Of a stretch of 64,000 nucleotides of DNA, positions 18,146 to 26,371 are shown in pieces. Below the pieces are notes generated by a model. That model was not told where the DNA came from and made no database searches. It saw nothing but the letters and a program-made list of their open reading frames with translations. The stretch lies in assembly GCA_050157065.1 (NCBI GenBank), contig CP189573.1, one strand, 5' to 3'. The position numbers and the translations under genes were made by a program. The stretch is from Avipropionibacterium sp050157065. Lineage in GTDB: Bacteria; Actinomycetota; Actinomycetes; Propionibacteriales; Propionibacteriaceae. The first letter of the stretch is position 1. The number at the start of each line of letters is the position of its first letter.

Positions 18146-18766
18146 TCAGCGGCGGTCGTCCTCGTCGAGCTCGGCTTCGCGTCGCTCGGCCTCGAGCTCC
18201 TCCAGCACCTCCCGCAGCTCGCGACGCAGGTAGTCCCGGGTGGCGAGCTCACCGACCGACATCCGCAACGAGGCGATCTCGCGGGCGAGGAAGTCCATGT
18301 CGGCACGGCTCTGGGCGGCCTGTTCCCGGTCGCGCTCCACGCCCACCCGGTCGCGGGCCTCCTGCCGGTTCTGCGCCAGCAGGATCAACGGGGCCGCGTA
18401 CGAGGCCTGCAACGACAGCATCAGGGTCAGCAGGATGAACGGGTACTCGTCGAACTCCAACCGACCGTCGGCGACGGTGTTCCAGACCAGCCAGGTGACG
18501 ACGAAGACGCTCATCCCGATCAGGAAGGCGGCGGTCCCCATGAACCGGGCGAACCCCTCGGCGAACTCGCCGAAACTGTCACCGCCGAACTTGAACCGGG
18601 GGAGCACGGAACGCTTGCGCCGGCCGGGCAGGTCGAGCCGGACGTCCCGGCGCCGCCGTTCCTCCCGCCGTTCCTCCCGGCGTTCGCGGTCGCGGCCGTC
18701 ACGCTGGCCGGACCCGGATCCGGTGCTGGGGGCGTCGGGACCGGGGTCACGCGGGGATCGTGCCAT
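18146..18766 (-). CDS. DUF1003 membrane protein
   Basis: 206 residues: a highly charged Arg-rich N-terminus, two transmembrane helices (about 75-98 and 108-130), the DUF1003 hallmark PFILLTLMLSLQASYAAPLI followed by NRQEARDR, and a coiled-coil acidic C-terminus. Function is unknown. GGAGG sits 6 nt before the ATG at 18766, and the gene begins inside the 3' end of the preceding MgtE-N/CBS gene (20-bp overlap). The two are therefore an operon and probably translationally coupled. Confidence 0.88.
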   Translation of the reverse strand: MARSPRDPGPDAPSTGSGSGQRDGRDRERREERREERRRRDVRLDLPGRRKRSVLPRFKFGGDSFGEFAEGFARFMGTAAFLIGMSVFVVTWLVWNTVADGRLEFDEYPFILLTLMLSLQASYAAPLILLAQNRQEARDRVGVERDREQAAQSRADMDFLAREIASLRMSVGELATRDYLRRELREVLEELEAERREAELDEDDRR

Positions 18767-20024
18767 CACTCACCTCCAGGGGCTCCTTCTCGTCGAGCTG
18801 CTCGTCGCGCCAGTCCTGGGGCAGCATGTGGTCCAACACGTCGTCGACGGTGATGGCGCCGATCAGCCGCCGGTTCCGGTCGACCACCGGCGCGGTGACC
18901 AGGTTGTACGAGGCGAAGTAGCGGGCCACCCGGTGCAGGGAGGCCGAGTCGGGCAGCGGTTGGACGTCGGAGTCGATCAACGACGACACCAGGGTCGACG
19001 GTGGCTCCCGCAACAGCCGCTGGATGTGGATGCCGCCGAGGAACCGACCGGTCGGGGTGTCCAACGGACTGCGGCAAACGAACACCATCGCCGCCAGCGC
19101 CGGCGTCAGGTCCTCGTTGCGGACCAGCGCCAACGCCTCGGCCACCGTCCCGTCCGGCGGCAGCACCACCGGCTCGGGGGTCATCAGGCCCCCGGCGGTG
19201 AAGTCCTCGTAGATCATCAGCCGCCGGACGTCCTCGGCCTCCTCGGGCTCCATCAGCCCGAGCAACTCCTCGGCCCGTTCGTCGGGCAGTTCGTTGATCA
19301 GGTCGGCGGCGTCGTCGGGGTCCATCTCCTCCAGGATGTCGGCGGCCCGTTCGACGTCGAGCACGGCCAGCACCTCGACCTGGTCCTCGTCGGGCAGCTC
19401 GACCATCGCGTCGGCCAGCTTCTGGTCGTCCAACGCCTCGATCACCTCGGCCCGGCGCCGGGGGTTGAGGTCGTGCAACTCCTTGGCCACGTCGGCGGCA
19501 TGCATGTCCTCCATCTGCGCGATCAGGTGGTCGGTGCCCTGGTTCTCCTCGGGCAGCCCCACCTCGCCGAACGGCAGCACGATCATCTGGCCCGGGCGCC
19601 CGAACCGGCCGCCGCCGCGCTTGCGTACGGCCACCTCCGCCAGCTCCCACTCCCAGGCCCGGACCTCGCGCATCGCCACGTCGAAGACGGTGAACGACTC
19701 ACTGCCGTCGGCACGCTCCACGACCTGGTCGAACATGTCGTCCATCACCAGCAGCTCGGTCTCGCGGCGGGTGAACCGGCGAGTGTTGACCGCCCCGGAG
19801 ATGGTGATCTGGGCGCCGTCGACGTGTCGCACCCGAGACATCGGGACGAAGATCCGGTGCCGGGCGAACAGGGCGACCACCAACCCCTTGGCGCGGGGGA
19901 GCCGGCCGCCGGTACGGCGTTGGGCGACGACGTCGCGGACCCGCCCCACCTCGTCGCCCTCGGCGTCGATCACCGGGAGCCCGCGGAGCCGCGACACGAA
20001 GACCGATCCGGTGGAAGCGCTCAC
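18747..20024 (-). CDS. PRC-barrel / MgtE N-terminal / CBS domain protein
   Basis: 425 residues with three parts: a PRC-barrel-like region at about 1-110 (LPVIDAEGDEVGRVRDVV), an MgtE intracellular N-domain near 180-300 (repeats such as AADILEEMDPDDAADLINEL), and a CBS pair at about 300-410. The MgtE membrane channel is absent, so it is a cytosolic regulator-like protein rather than a transporter. It resembles Rv1232c, also encoded near mrp. The GTG at 20024 follows TACGCT by 6 nt. Confidence 0.85.
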   Translation of the reverse strand: MSASTGSVFVSRLRGLPVIDAEGDEVGRVRDVVAQRRTGGRLPRAKGLVVALFARHRIFVPMSRVRHVDGAQITISGAVNTRRFTRRETELLVMDDMFDQVVERADGSESFTVFDVAMREVRAWEWELAEVAVRKRGGGRFGRPGQMIVLPFGEVGLPEENQGTDHLIAQMEDMHAADVAKELHDLNPRRRAEVIEALDDQKLADAMVELPDEDQVEVLAVLDVERAADILEEMDPDDAADLINELPDERAEELLGLMEPEEAEDVRRLMIYEDFTAGGLMTPEPVVLPPDGTVAEALALVRNEDLTPALAAMVFVCRSPLDTPTGRFLGGIHIQRLLREPPSTLVSSLIDSDVQPLPDSASLHRVARYFASYNLVTAPVVDRNRRLIGAITVDDVLDHMLPQDWRDEQLDEKEPLEVSDGTIPA

Positions 20025-20030
20025 GTCGGC

Positions 20031-20036
20031 AGCGTA
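20031..20036 (-). promoter_or_regulatory. -10 element of the MgtE-N/CBS gene (leaderless)
   Basis: On the minus strand TACGCT ends 6 nt before the GTG start at 20024. It lies in the 94-bp divergent gap shared with the GT2 gene. Confidence 0.5.
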
Positions 20037-20104
20037 TCGCGCGAGCGCCGCCGGGGTCGTGGTCCGATCCGGCCTGTTGCGCGGGTGGCCGCCGGGATCG
20101 GCGG

Positions 20105-20110
20105 TAGGGT
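20105..20110 (+). promoter_or_regulatory. -10 element of the first glycosyltransferase gene
   Basis: TAGGGT ends 8 nt before the ATG at 20119, giving a leaderless or nearly leaderless message for the operon starting here. Confidence 0.45.
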
Positions 20111-20118
20111 CGGTGCCC

Positions 20119-21000
20119 ATGGCGCCCGAGGAGACCGACCGTCCCACGATCGGGGTGGTGCTGCTCCACATGGGCGACCGACCGGTCGAACTCGCCGAGG
20201 CACTGCGGACCCTGGAACGGCAGCAGGGTGTCGAGCTGGACGTGGTGCTGGTCGGCAACGGCTGGGAGCCGACCGGGCTGCCGGACTGGGTCCGGACGGT
20301 GCACCTGCCGGAGAACGTCGGCATCCCCGAGGGCCGCAACGTCGGGGCAGCCGAGAGCCGTGGCGAGTTCATCCAGTTCTACGACGACGACGCGGCCCTG
20401 CCCACCGACGACGTGCTGGCCCGGATGGTCGCGGTGATGCGCCGTGACCCCCGCATCGCGGTGGTGCAGCCGCGCGGCCTCGACCCCCACGGCCGGCCCG
20501 CGCCCCGGCGCTGGGTGCCGCGGTTCGACGTCCGCGACGGTGGCCGACCGGGCCCGGCGCCCTGGTTCTGGGAGGCGGTCTGCATGATCCGGCGGTCCGC
20601 CTTCGAGGAGGTCGGCGGGTGGCCCGGTCACTTCTTCTACGGCCACGAGTCGATCGACCTGGCGTGGCGGCTGGTCGATGCCGACTGGCGGATCGTGTAC
20701 GCCAAGGACGTCGAGATCAACCACCCGGCCACCACCCCGGCCCGGCACGCCACGTACTACCGCGCGAACGCCCGCAACCGGGTCTGGGTGGCCCGGCGCA
20801 ACCTGCCGGCACCACTGGTGCCGATCTACCTGCTGGCCTGGACCGCGGTGACGGTGCTGCGGGTCCGGGACCGCTCGGCCCTGCGGACCTGGTTCCGCGG
20901 TTTCGCCGAGGGCTGGCGCACCGACCCGGGGCCGCGGCGACCGATGCGGTGGTCGACGGTGTGGCGGCTGGCCCGCCTCGGCAGACTGCCGGTGATCTGA
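20119..21000 (+). CDS. GT2-family glycosyltransferase
   Basis: 293 residues with a GT-A fold: an N-terminal nucleotide-binding strand (TIGVVLLHMGDRP), NVGIPEGRNVG, the metal-binding FYDDDAALP (DXD), and ED-type FYGHESIDLAWRL in the acceptor region. A C-terminal hydrophobic segment may associate with the membrane. It resembles rhamnosyl- or galactosyl-type cell-wall GT2 enzymes; the sugar is not deducible. It is the first gene of the surface-polysaccharide locus and is followed one base later by the sialyltransferase-like gene. Confidence 0.85.
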   Translation: MAPEETDRPTIGVVLLHMGDRPVELAEALRTLERQQGVELDVVLVGNGWEPTGLPDWVRTVHLPENVGIPEGRNVGAAESRGEFIQFYDDDAALPTDDVLARMVAVMRRDPRIAVVQPRGLDPHGRPAPRRWVPRFDVRDGGRPGPAPWFWEAVCMIRRSAFEEVGGWPGHFFYGHESIDLAWRLVDADWRIVYAKDVEINHPATTPARHATYYRANARNRVWVARRNLPAPLVPIYLLAWTAVTVLRVRDRSALRTWFRGFAEGWRTDPGPRRPMRWSTVWRLARLGRLPVI

Positions 21001-21001
21001 G

Positions 21002-21991
21002 GTGGCGCCCAGCCCCGCATCCCGGGCCCCGCACGTCGTGGTCACCGGGGTCCGGAACCCGGTCCACCTGGTCCACGTGGCCGCCTACCTGCGCACCCTG
21101 CTCGAGGAGTTCGACGACACGATCACGGTGCGCCATCTGGGCGGCGGCCGCACCCTCGGCCGGATCAGGGTCGACGACGAGGTCGTACGGCATCACCTGC
21201 CCGACGATCCGCGGCTCGACCTGACGCTCGGCGGGCCGGACCCGTGGCGCACCCCACCCGGTCGGGACCTGCACTACGTCGCCATCGGGGCGCCCGGGCT
21301 GAAGCCGTACGCACGCATGCTCGCCGCCCGCCGGGGTCGGCCGTTCACCGTCGTCGTCACCGACGAGGGGCTGGGGACGTACGGCACCTGGTCGACCCGA
21401 CGTGATGCGTTGCGTCGCCAGGGCGTACGCGATCCGTGGGCGACGGTGCGCAGTGCCGCCGTGCAAACGGGGTCCCGGGTGCTGACGACCCGGCGGTTCG
21501 CGCTGTACGAGCGTGACGGCGCAGGGGAGTGGGCGGTGTCGGAGCCGATCGCCGCGGAGTTCGCCCGACAGTTGGGAGGCGACCCAGGGTCGATGCCGGA
21601 CGCCGGCGACGGTCGGGTGGTGCTGCTGACGCAGCCATGGATCGCCCTCGGAGTGTTGTCGCCGGAGACCTGGTTGGGGCGCCTCCGGACGATCGCCGAC
21701 CGGGTGCGTGAGGACGGTCGGGAGCTGGTGGTGCGGCTGCACCCGGCCGAGGACCCCACGACGTATGAGGGATTTCCGTTGCTTCCGGCCCGAGGTCCGG
21801 CCGAACTCGACCCGGCTGTCGTGGGTGCAGCGGAGTTGCTCGGCGGGCCGAGCACGGCCCTGGTCAACGTCGCAGCCCTGTACGGGGTTCCGGCCCGCCG
21901 GCTGCTGATCCCGGAGCTGGCCGGCCTCGAGGACGATCTGTCGGACGACCAGCGGTCGCTGTTGGACCGCTGGGCGCCCGGCGCGTGGTAA
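21002..21991 (+). CDS. Putative nonulosonic acid (sialyltransferase-like) transferase
   Basis: 329 residues, GTG start one base after the preceding stop. I do not see a standard GT4/GT2 signature. It does carry, in order, the three motifs of bacterial sialyltransferases of the GT52/polysialyltransferase type: D/E-D/E-G as D121-E122-G123 (VVVTDEGLGTYG), HP as H247-P248 (VVRLHPAED), and S-S/T as S284-T285 (GGPSTALVN). In those enzymes the motifs bind CMP-sugar and supply catalytic residues. With a full CMP-pseudaminic acid pathway in the same locus, a role as a pseudaminic acid transferase is plausible but unproven. Confidence 0.6.
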   Translation: MAPSPASRAPHVVVTGVRNPVHLVHVAAYLRTLLEEFDDTITVRHLGGGRTLGRIRVDDEVVRHHLPDDPRLDLTLGGPDPWRTPPGRDLHYVAIGAPGLKPYARMLAARRGRPFTVVVTDEGLGTYGTWSTRRDALRRQGVRDPWATVRSAAVQTGSRVLTTRRFALYERDGAGEWAVSEPIAAEFARQLGGDPGSMPDAGDGRVVLLTQPWIALGVLSPETWLGRLRTIADRVREDGRELVVRLHPAEDPTTYEGFPLLPARGPAELDPAVVGAAELLGGPSTALVNVAALYGVPARRLLIPELAGLEDDLSDDQRSLLDRWAPGAW

Positions 21992-22002
21992 GTTCTGCGG
22001 CC

Positions 22003-23475
22003 GTGACGGCCAGCTCCGTGAAGCGCTTTCTGCCGCCATGCCTGGTGGGGTTGGTGGCTTTCGTCATCGGGGTGTGGCGGCTCGGCGCGCCCAGTCTGTG
22101 GCGTGATGAGGTGTCGACCATCGTGGCGGCCCGTCGGCCCTGGGAATCCCTCTTCGGCATGCTGTCGGAGGTGGACGCCGTGCACGGCTTGTACTTCGTC
22201 GTGATGAAGCTGTGGACTTCCGTCGTCGGGACCGGATCGATCGACGTCCGACTGCCGTCGGCGGTGGCGGTGGCGGCGACGGCCGTCCTGGTGGTGCTGA
22301 TCGGCAGCCTGCTCGCCGATGACCACGGTCGCTCGGTCGGCGTGTTCGCCGGTCTCGCGCTGGCCGTGCTGCCACGTACCACCTGGCTGGCCGTCGAGGC
22401 CCGGTCGTACGCCATCGCCATGTTCCTGGTGACGCTGACGGCGTACCTGCTGTTGCGGGCCCTCCGGTCCACCGGTCGACTGCCCTGGGTCTGGTACGGG
22501 ATCGCCGCCGTGGTGTCGGTCGTGATGTTCCTGCACTCGGCGGTGGTGCTGTTGGCGGTGGGCATCGGCATCCTTGCCCTGCGACCCGGTCGGCAGGCGC
22601 TGATCCGTTTCGCGGTGGCCACGACCGCCGCTGTGCTGGCGGTGGTCCCGTTCGTGGCGATGTTCATCAACCAGCGTGCCATGGTCAGTTGGTTGCAGCC
22701 GGCCACGTGGTCGGACGCCGCTGCGGCCCTGGTCCAGGTGCCCTTCGACACCGTCACGGCGGCCGCGGCGCTCGGTTGGGGCCTGGCGCTGCTCGGGCTG
22801 GTCCAGTTGGTCCGAGGAGGCGCCACGGCTGACGACCCCGACCGTGGTCGGGGGACCGCTGTGCTGGTGGGGCTCTGGGCGGTGTTGCCGACCGTCCTGC
22901 TGGTGGGGGTGAGCCTGGCCGGGCTGTCGGTGTACACCCCGCGCTACCTGGCAGGCACCGTCCCGGGCGTCGCCCTGGCGATCGGCTTCGGCCTGGCCGC
23001 ACTGCGTCCACGTCTTGCCGCCGTCGTGCTGGTGGTGGTGCTCGCCCTTGTGGCGGCACCGAACTGGCAGGCACAACGCGCTGATGGCGCCAAGGGTCCG
23101 TGGCGCCAGATGGCTGCCGAGCTGCGCAGTTCGGTCGCGCCGGGTGACGGGGTGTTGTACGTGACCTACAGTCCGACCGCCGGTACGTCGCGGATCATTC
23201 CGTACGCCTATCCCACGGCCATTCCGCCGGGGACCGTCGACCTCACCATCGACGAGCCGGTCGCGCGGACACGGCACCTGTGGGAGACCAGCCTGCCGCT
23301 GGCCGAAACCACCGGGCGGCTCGCAGGGGTGGACCGGGTCTGGGTGGTGGGGGCCACCGACCGCAACCCGAGGACCCTGACCGACCTGGCCACTCTCGAG
23401 GCCGAAGGGTTCGCGCCCGTCGACACCCGAGCCTTTTCGAGCGGGTTCGAGATCACCCAGTACGAACGAGCCTGA
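22003..23475 (+). CDS. GT-C (GT39-like) membrane glycosyltransferase
   Basis: About 490 residues with some ten to eleven transmembrane helices. The first extracellular loop carries the acidic pair expected of ArnT/PMT-like enzymes (SLWRDEVSTIVAARRP) followed by a His-containing loop (VDAVHGLYF). A C-terminal soluble domain of about 120 residues ends the protein. Such enzymes move a sugar from a polyprenyl-phosphate donor on the outer face of the membrane. The start is uncertain: GTG codons at 21985, 22003 and 22018 are in frame. I use 22003 because it avoids overlap with the upstream gene. Confidence 0.75.
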   Translation: MTASSVKRFLPPCLVGLVAFVIGVWRLGAPSLWRDEVSTIVAARRPWESLFGMLSEVDAVHGLYFVVMKLWTSVVGTGSIDVRLPSAVAVAATAVLVVLIGSLLADDHGRSVGVFAGLALAVLPRTTWLAVEARSYAIAMFLVTLTAYLLLRALRSTGRLPWVWYGIAAVVSVVMFLHSAVVLLAVGIGILALRPGRQALIRFAVATTAAVLAVVPFVAMFINQRAMVSWLQPATWSDAAAALVQVPFDTVTAAAALGWGLALLGLVQLVRGGATADDPDRGRGTAVLVGLWAVLPTVLLVGVSLAGLSVYTPRYLAGTVPGVALAIGFGLAALRPRLAAVVLVVVLALVAAPNWQAQRADGAKGPWRQMAAELRSSVAPGDGVLYVTYSPTAGTSRIIPYAYPTAIPPGTVDLTIDEPVARTRHLWETSLPLAETTGRLAGVDRVWVVGATDRNPRTLTDLATLEAEGFAPVDTRAFSSGFEITQYERA

Positions 23476-23480
23476 CCGAA

Positions 23481-25184
23481 GTGGAACGCCTGATCCCGGT
23501 GCCGGGGCGACCGAGGAACCCGACCGCCGCCGTGGCGACGGCGATCGGGGGTGGGCTGCTCGGGCTGATGTGGTTGTCGGTGTTCGGCGGGCTCACCATC
23601 GATGACGCGTTCATCACCTGGCGTTATGCGATCAACCTGGTCGACCACGGGATCTGGAACTACAACCCGTCCTACATCGACCTGGTCGAGGCGTACACCA
23701 ATCCCAGCTTCGCCTTCCTGGCGATCATCCCGGCCGCCCTGGGCATCTCCATCGAGGTCTTCTTCAAGTTCTTCATGGGAGCGCTCGGCATCGTCTTCCT
23801 GGTGTGGATGTGGCGTCGGCCGATCCCCGCCTGGCAGCGGATCGGCCTGCTGGTGCTCACCATCGCGAACCCGATCATGCACGTCCACTGGTGGAGTGGT
23901 CTGGAGACCGGCCTGTGGATCATGGTGATGACGCTGGTGTTCACCCGCATGTGGGAACGGGGCGAACTGGGTTGGGCCGGGTACGGGGGCCTGTTGCTGC
24001 TTGCGCTGACCCGTCCGGAGGGGTTGGGCTACCTGGCGGTGCTGGTGGTGTGGCAGCTGCTGCTGAAGCGGACCGCCCGGCAGTGGCTGCAGACCGGGGT
24101 GCTGCTGGTCGTCCTCGGTGGTTACTGGGTGGCGCGCACGCTGTACTTCGGCCGCCTGCTGCCGAACACCTTCTACGCCAAGACCGCCGGTCACGCGAAG
24201 ACCACCGGGCTCGCCTTCGGCGCGGTGATCATGGTCCTGATCTGTGTGCTGGTGCCGGTACTGGTGATGATCGCGGTCGACCGCAGCCCGGTCCGGCTCG
24301 GCGAGCGGATCCGCCGGGTCGTGGTGCCGTACCGGCCCGGTGGCGGTGACGCGGTCGAGCGGGCTCGGTGGACACCGGTGCTGATGGCCGTGCTGGCCGT
24401 CGGCATCCAGTTCGTCGTGTACGCCAACTCGAGCCTGCAGATGGACTACGCCAATAGATTCGCCTTCCAACTGGTGCTGCCGGTCCTGCTGGTCTGCCTG
24501 AGCCTGCCGCTGACGGGACGCCGCCGGGTGCCGGCCGCTGTCGCGCTGGTCATGATGGCGGTGGTCGTGGGCGTGATCCAGGCCTCCCGGATGAACGGGG
24601 TGCCGCTGGTGCTGGCGATGGCCGGGCTCGGCCTGGCCGTGGCCGCGGTGGCGACCAAGCGAGGGCGGGCCACCGTCGCCGCGACCGTCCTGCTCGCCAT
24701 CTCGGTGTCGCTGATCCCGTTCCAGGACGCGTTGTGGATGGCGATCTACCGACCACGCCTGCAGTCGACCCACGTACCGGTCGGCAAGGTGCTGGCCAAC
24801 TACAACGCCCCGGGCAACGTGATGGTGGTGCACGACGCCGGCGTGGTGCCGTACGAGTCGGGCTGGGAGACCATCGACGTGTACGGCCTCGCGACGCGGC
24901 GGATCACCGACCAGGAGATGACGGTCGAGGACCTGGCCGAGATCAACCCCGAGGTGGTGATCGCCAACCGCTTCCTGGCCAAGAGTTACCTCAACAAGTA
25001 CGGCGACCGCTACGACAAGGTGCCGAACACCACGATCCACGTGCTCAAGACCTTCGACCCGGGGCTCAAGCGGGACCTGGAGGCCGAGATCGCCAAGGAT
25101 CTGGAGGAGCGCAAGCTCGACCGGGTGCAGATCCTGTTGCAGCGTTGGCCCGGCCTCGACTGGTTCACAGGCGGGACACGCTGA
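23481..25184 (+). CDS. GT-C membrane glycosyltransferase, AftB-like
   Basis: 567 residues, GTG start 5 nt after the preceding stop. Around ten transmembrane helices. The first loop has the signature DDAFITWRYAINLVDHG with VEAYTNPSFAF, and later LTRPEG. This pattern is shared with mycobacterial AftB-type arabinofuranosyltransferases and with the genes at 36808 and 42811 in this window. The C-terminal roughly 150 residues are soluble and probably extracellular. Donor is presumably a decaprenyl-phosphate sugar; the identity is unknown. Confidence 0.8.
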   Translation: MERLIPVPGRPRNPTAAVATAIGGGLLGLMWLSVFGGLTIDDAFITWRYAINLVDHGIWNYNPSYIDLVEAYTNPSFAFLAIIPAALGISIEVFFKFFMGALGIVFLVWMWRRPIPAWQRIGLLVLTIANPIMHVHWWSGLETGLWIMVMTLVFTRMWERGELGWAGYGGLLLLALTRPEGLGYLAVLVVWQLLLKRTARQWLQTGVLLVVLGGYWVARTLYFGRLLPNTFYAKTAGHAKTTGLAFGAVIMVLICVLVPVLVMIAVDRSPVRLGERIRRVVVPYRPGGGDAVERARWTPVLMAVLAVGIQFVVYANSSLQMDYANRFAFQLVLPVLLVCLSLPLTGRRRVPAAVALVMMAVVVGVIQASRMNGVPLVLAMAGLGLAVAAVATKRGRATVAATVLLAISVSLIPFQDALWMAIYRPRLQSTHVPVGKVLANYNAPGNVMVVHDAGVVPYESGWETIDVYGLATRRITDQEMTVEDLAEINPEVVIANRFLAKSYLNKYGDRYDKVPNTTIHVLKTFDPGLKRDLEAEIAKDLEERKLDRVQILLQRWPGLDWFTGGTR

Positions 25185-25199
25185 CCCCGGACGCCGGGG
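25185..25199. terminator. GC-rich hairpin between convergent genes
   Basis: CCCCGG, a three-base ACG loop and CCGGGG form a perfect tight stem immediately after the GT-C stop codon, between two convergent genes. There is no T-run on either strand, so intrinsic termination is only suggested by position. Confidence 0.4.
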
Positions 25200-25202
25200 G
25201 AG

Positions 25203-25700
25203 TCACCCGGTCGTACCGCCGCTGGTGCCCGCGCTGACCACGAGGTCATCGACCAGTACGGTCTCGACCCCGGTGGCCGTCCCCAGCCGGTGCCGGCCCA
25301 GCCAGGTCAGGATGGGAACGTCGGCCAGCTTGGCAGCCACCTCGGCGGCGGTCCAGTCACGCCAGAACTCATCCGCGGGTACCCGGTGGCGTCCGGCCAG
25401 CGCCGGCGGAACCGGTTGGGTGGCCACCTCCGCGTCAACGGCGCACCGGGTCCCGGGCGGCACGTCGGGGCGCCAGCACACCCGCCGCCCGTCCGCGGTC
25501 CACGAGTGCCCCCACGGCCGACCCGGGTCATGATCACACTCCGCGTGACGCGAGGCCGGGCGGGTGACGTGGATCCTCTCGACGAGCTCGAGGGTCGTTG
25601 GGGGTGGCTCGGGGGGCGTCGGAGTCAGATCGATCCGCCTCCGTCGACCACCAGCACCTGACCGTTGATGTTGGTGTCGTCGAACAGCAGCGTGTGGCAC
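25203..25700 (-). CDS. Small hypothetical protein (start uncertain)
   Basis: 165 residues if read from the GTG at 25700, which overlaps the SDR gene by 76 bp. The part below about base 25560 has strong G/C bias at third codon positions and a protein-like composition (HAECDHDPGRPWGHSW, CWRPDV, TRC, then WRDWTAAEVAAKL), so I believe it is translated. The Cys/His arrangement could bind metal. The true start could instead be a rare CTG at the SDR stop. Bases 25574-25592 also resemble a short REP-like repeat found elsewhere in this window. No family is recognised. Confidence 0.45.
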   Translation of the reverse strand: MPHAAVRRHQHQRSGAGGRRRRIDLTPTPPEPPPTTLELVERIHVTRPASRHAECDHDPGRPWGHSWTADGRRVCWRPDVPPGTRCAVDAEVATQPVPPALAGRHRVPADEFWRDWTAAEVAAKLADVPILTWLGRHRLGTATGVETVLVDDLVVSAGTSGGTTG

Positions 25701-26371
25701 AGCGGGATCACGTTGTCGGGCTCCACGAGGCGACCGGACGGGGTCCGGCGGGTGATCGCGTCCAGCTGGGTCTGGCCGAGCACCGAGCTCATCTCGGAGG
25801 CGAAGAAGCCGGGCGCGATCGCGTTCACCAGCATCCGGCCGTGCATCTCACGGGCCAGCGTCCGGGTGGCGGCGTCCAGCCCTCCCTTGGTGGCGGAGTA
25901 GGCGACCAGGCCGGCGTAGCCGCGCTGGGCGCAGATCGAGGTGATCATGACGATCCGGCCCCGCATCCCCTTGGCCATCATGTGCCGCATCACCTGTCGG
26001 GTCAGCAACAGCGGGGCGGTCAGGTTGGTCGAGATGATCTGGTCGATCCGGTCGGCGGAGGTGTGCACGTGCAGTGAGTCCTGGCCGATCGCGGCGTTGT
26101 TGACCAGGGCGTCGATCGGACCGAGCTTGGCCGACGACTCCTTGATCAACTGGGCCAACGCGGCGGCGTCGGTGATGTCGGCCGAGCCGATGTGCACCCG
26201 GTCGGGGTGCTGCTCGGCGAGCTCGCGCATGCCGTCGGTGACGGTCCGGGCGAAGGCGGTCACCTTGGCGCCACTGTTGATCACGTCCTGCACGATCGAC
26301 AGGCCCAACCCGCGGGAGCCCCCGGAGACCAGGACGTGGGTGGCGGCGGGGACCGGTGGTTGCTCAGACAT
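25625..26371 (-). CDS. Short-chain dehydrogenase/reductase, FabG-like
   Basis: 248 residues, classical SDR length. It has the NAD(P)-binding SGGSRGLGL, the NNAAIG stabilising motif, catalytic Ser in MITSICAQRGY, and the YSATKGG Tyr/Lys pair. It overlaps the AMP-ligase gene by 8 bp, and that gene overlaps the ACP gene by 8 bp, so ACP, ligase and reductase form a tight operon. The context suggests reduction of an acyl-ACP or a keto-sugar rather than bulk fatty-acid synthesis. Confidence 0.88.
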   Translation of the reverse strand: MSEQPPVPAATHVLVSGGSRGLGLSIVQDVINSGAKVTAFARTVTDGMRELAEQHPDRVHIGSADITDAAALAQLIKESSAKLGPIDALVNNAAIGQDSLHVHTSADRIDQIISTNLTAPLLLTRQVMRHMMAKGMRGRIVMITSICAQRGYAGLVAYSATKGGLDAATRTLAREMHGRMLVNAIAPGFFASEMSSVLGQTQLDAITRRTPSGRLVEPDNVIPLCHTLLFDDTNINGQVLVVDGGGSI

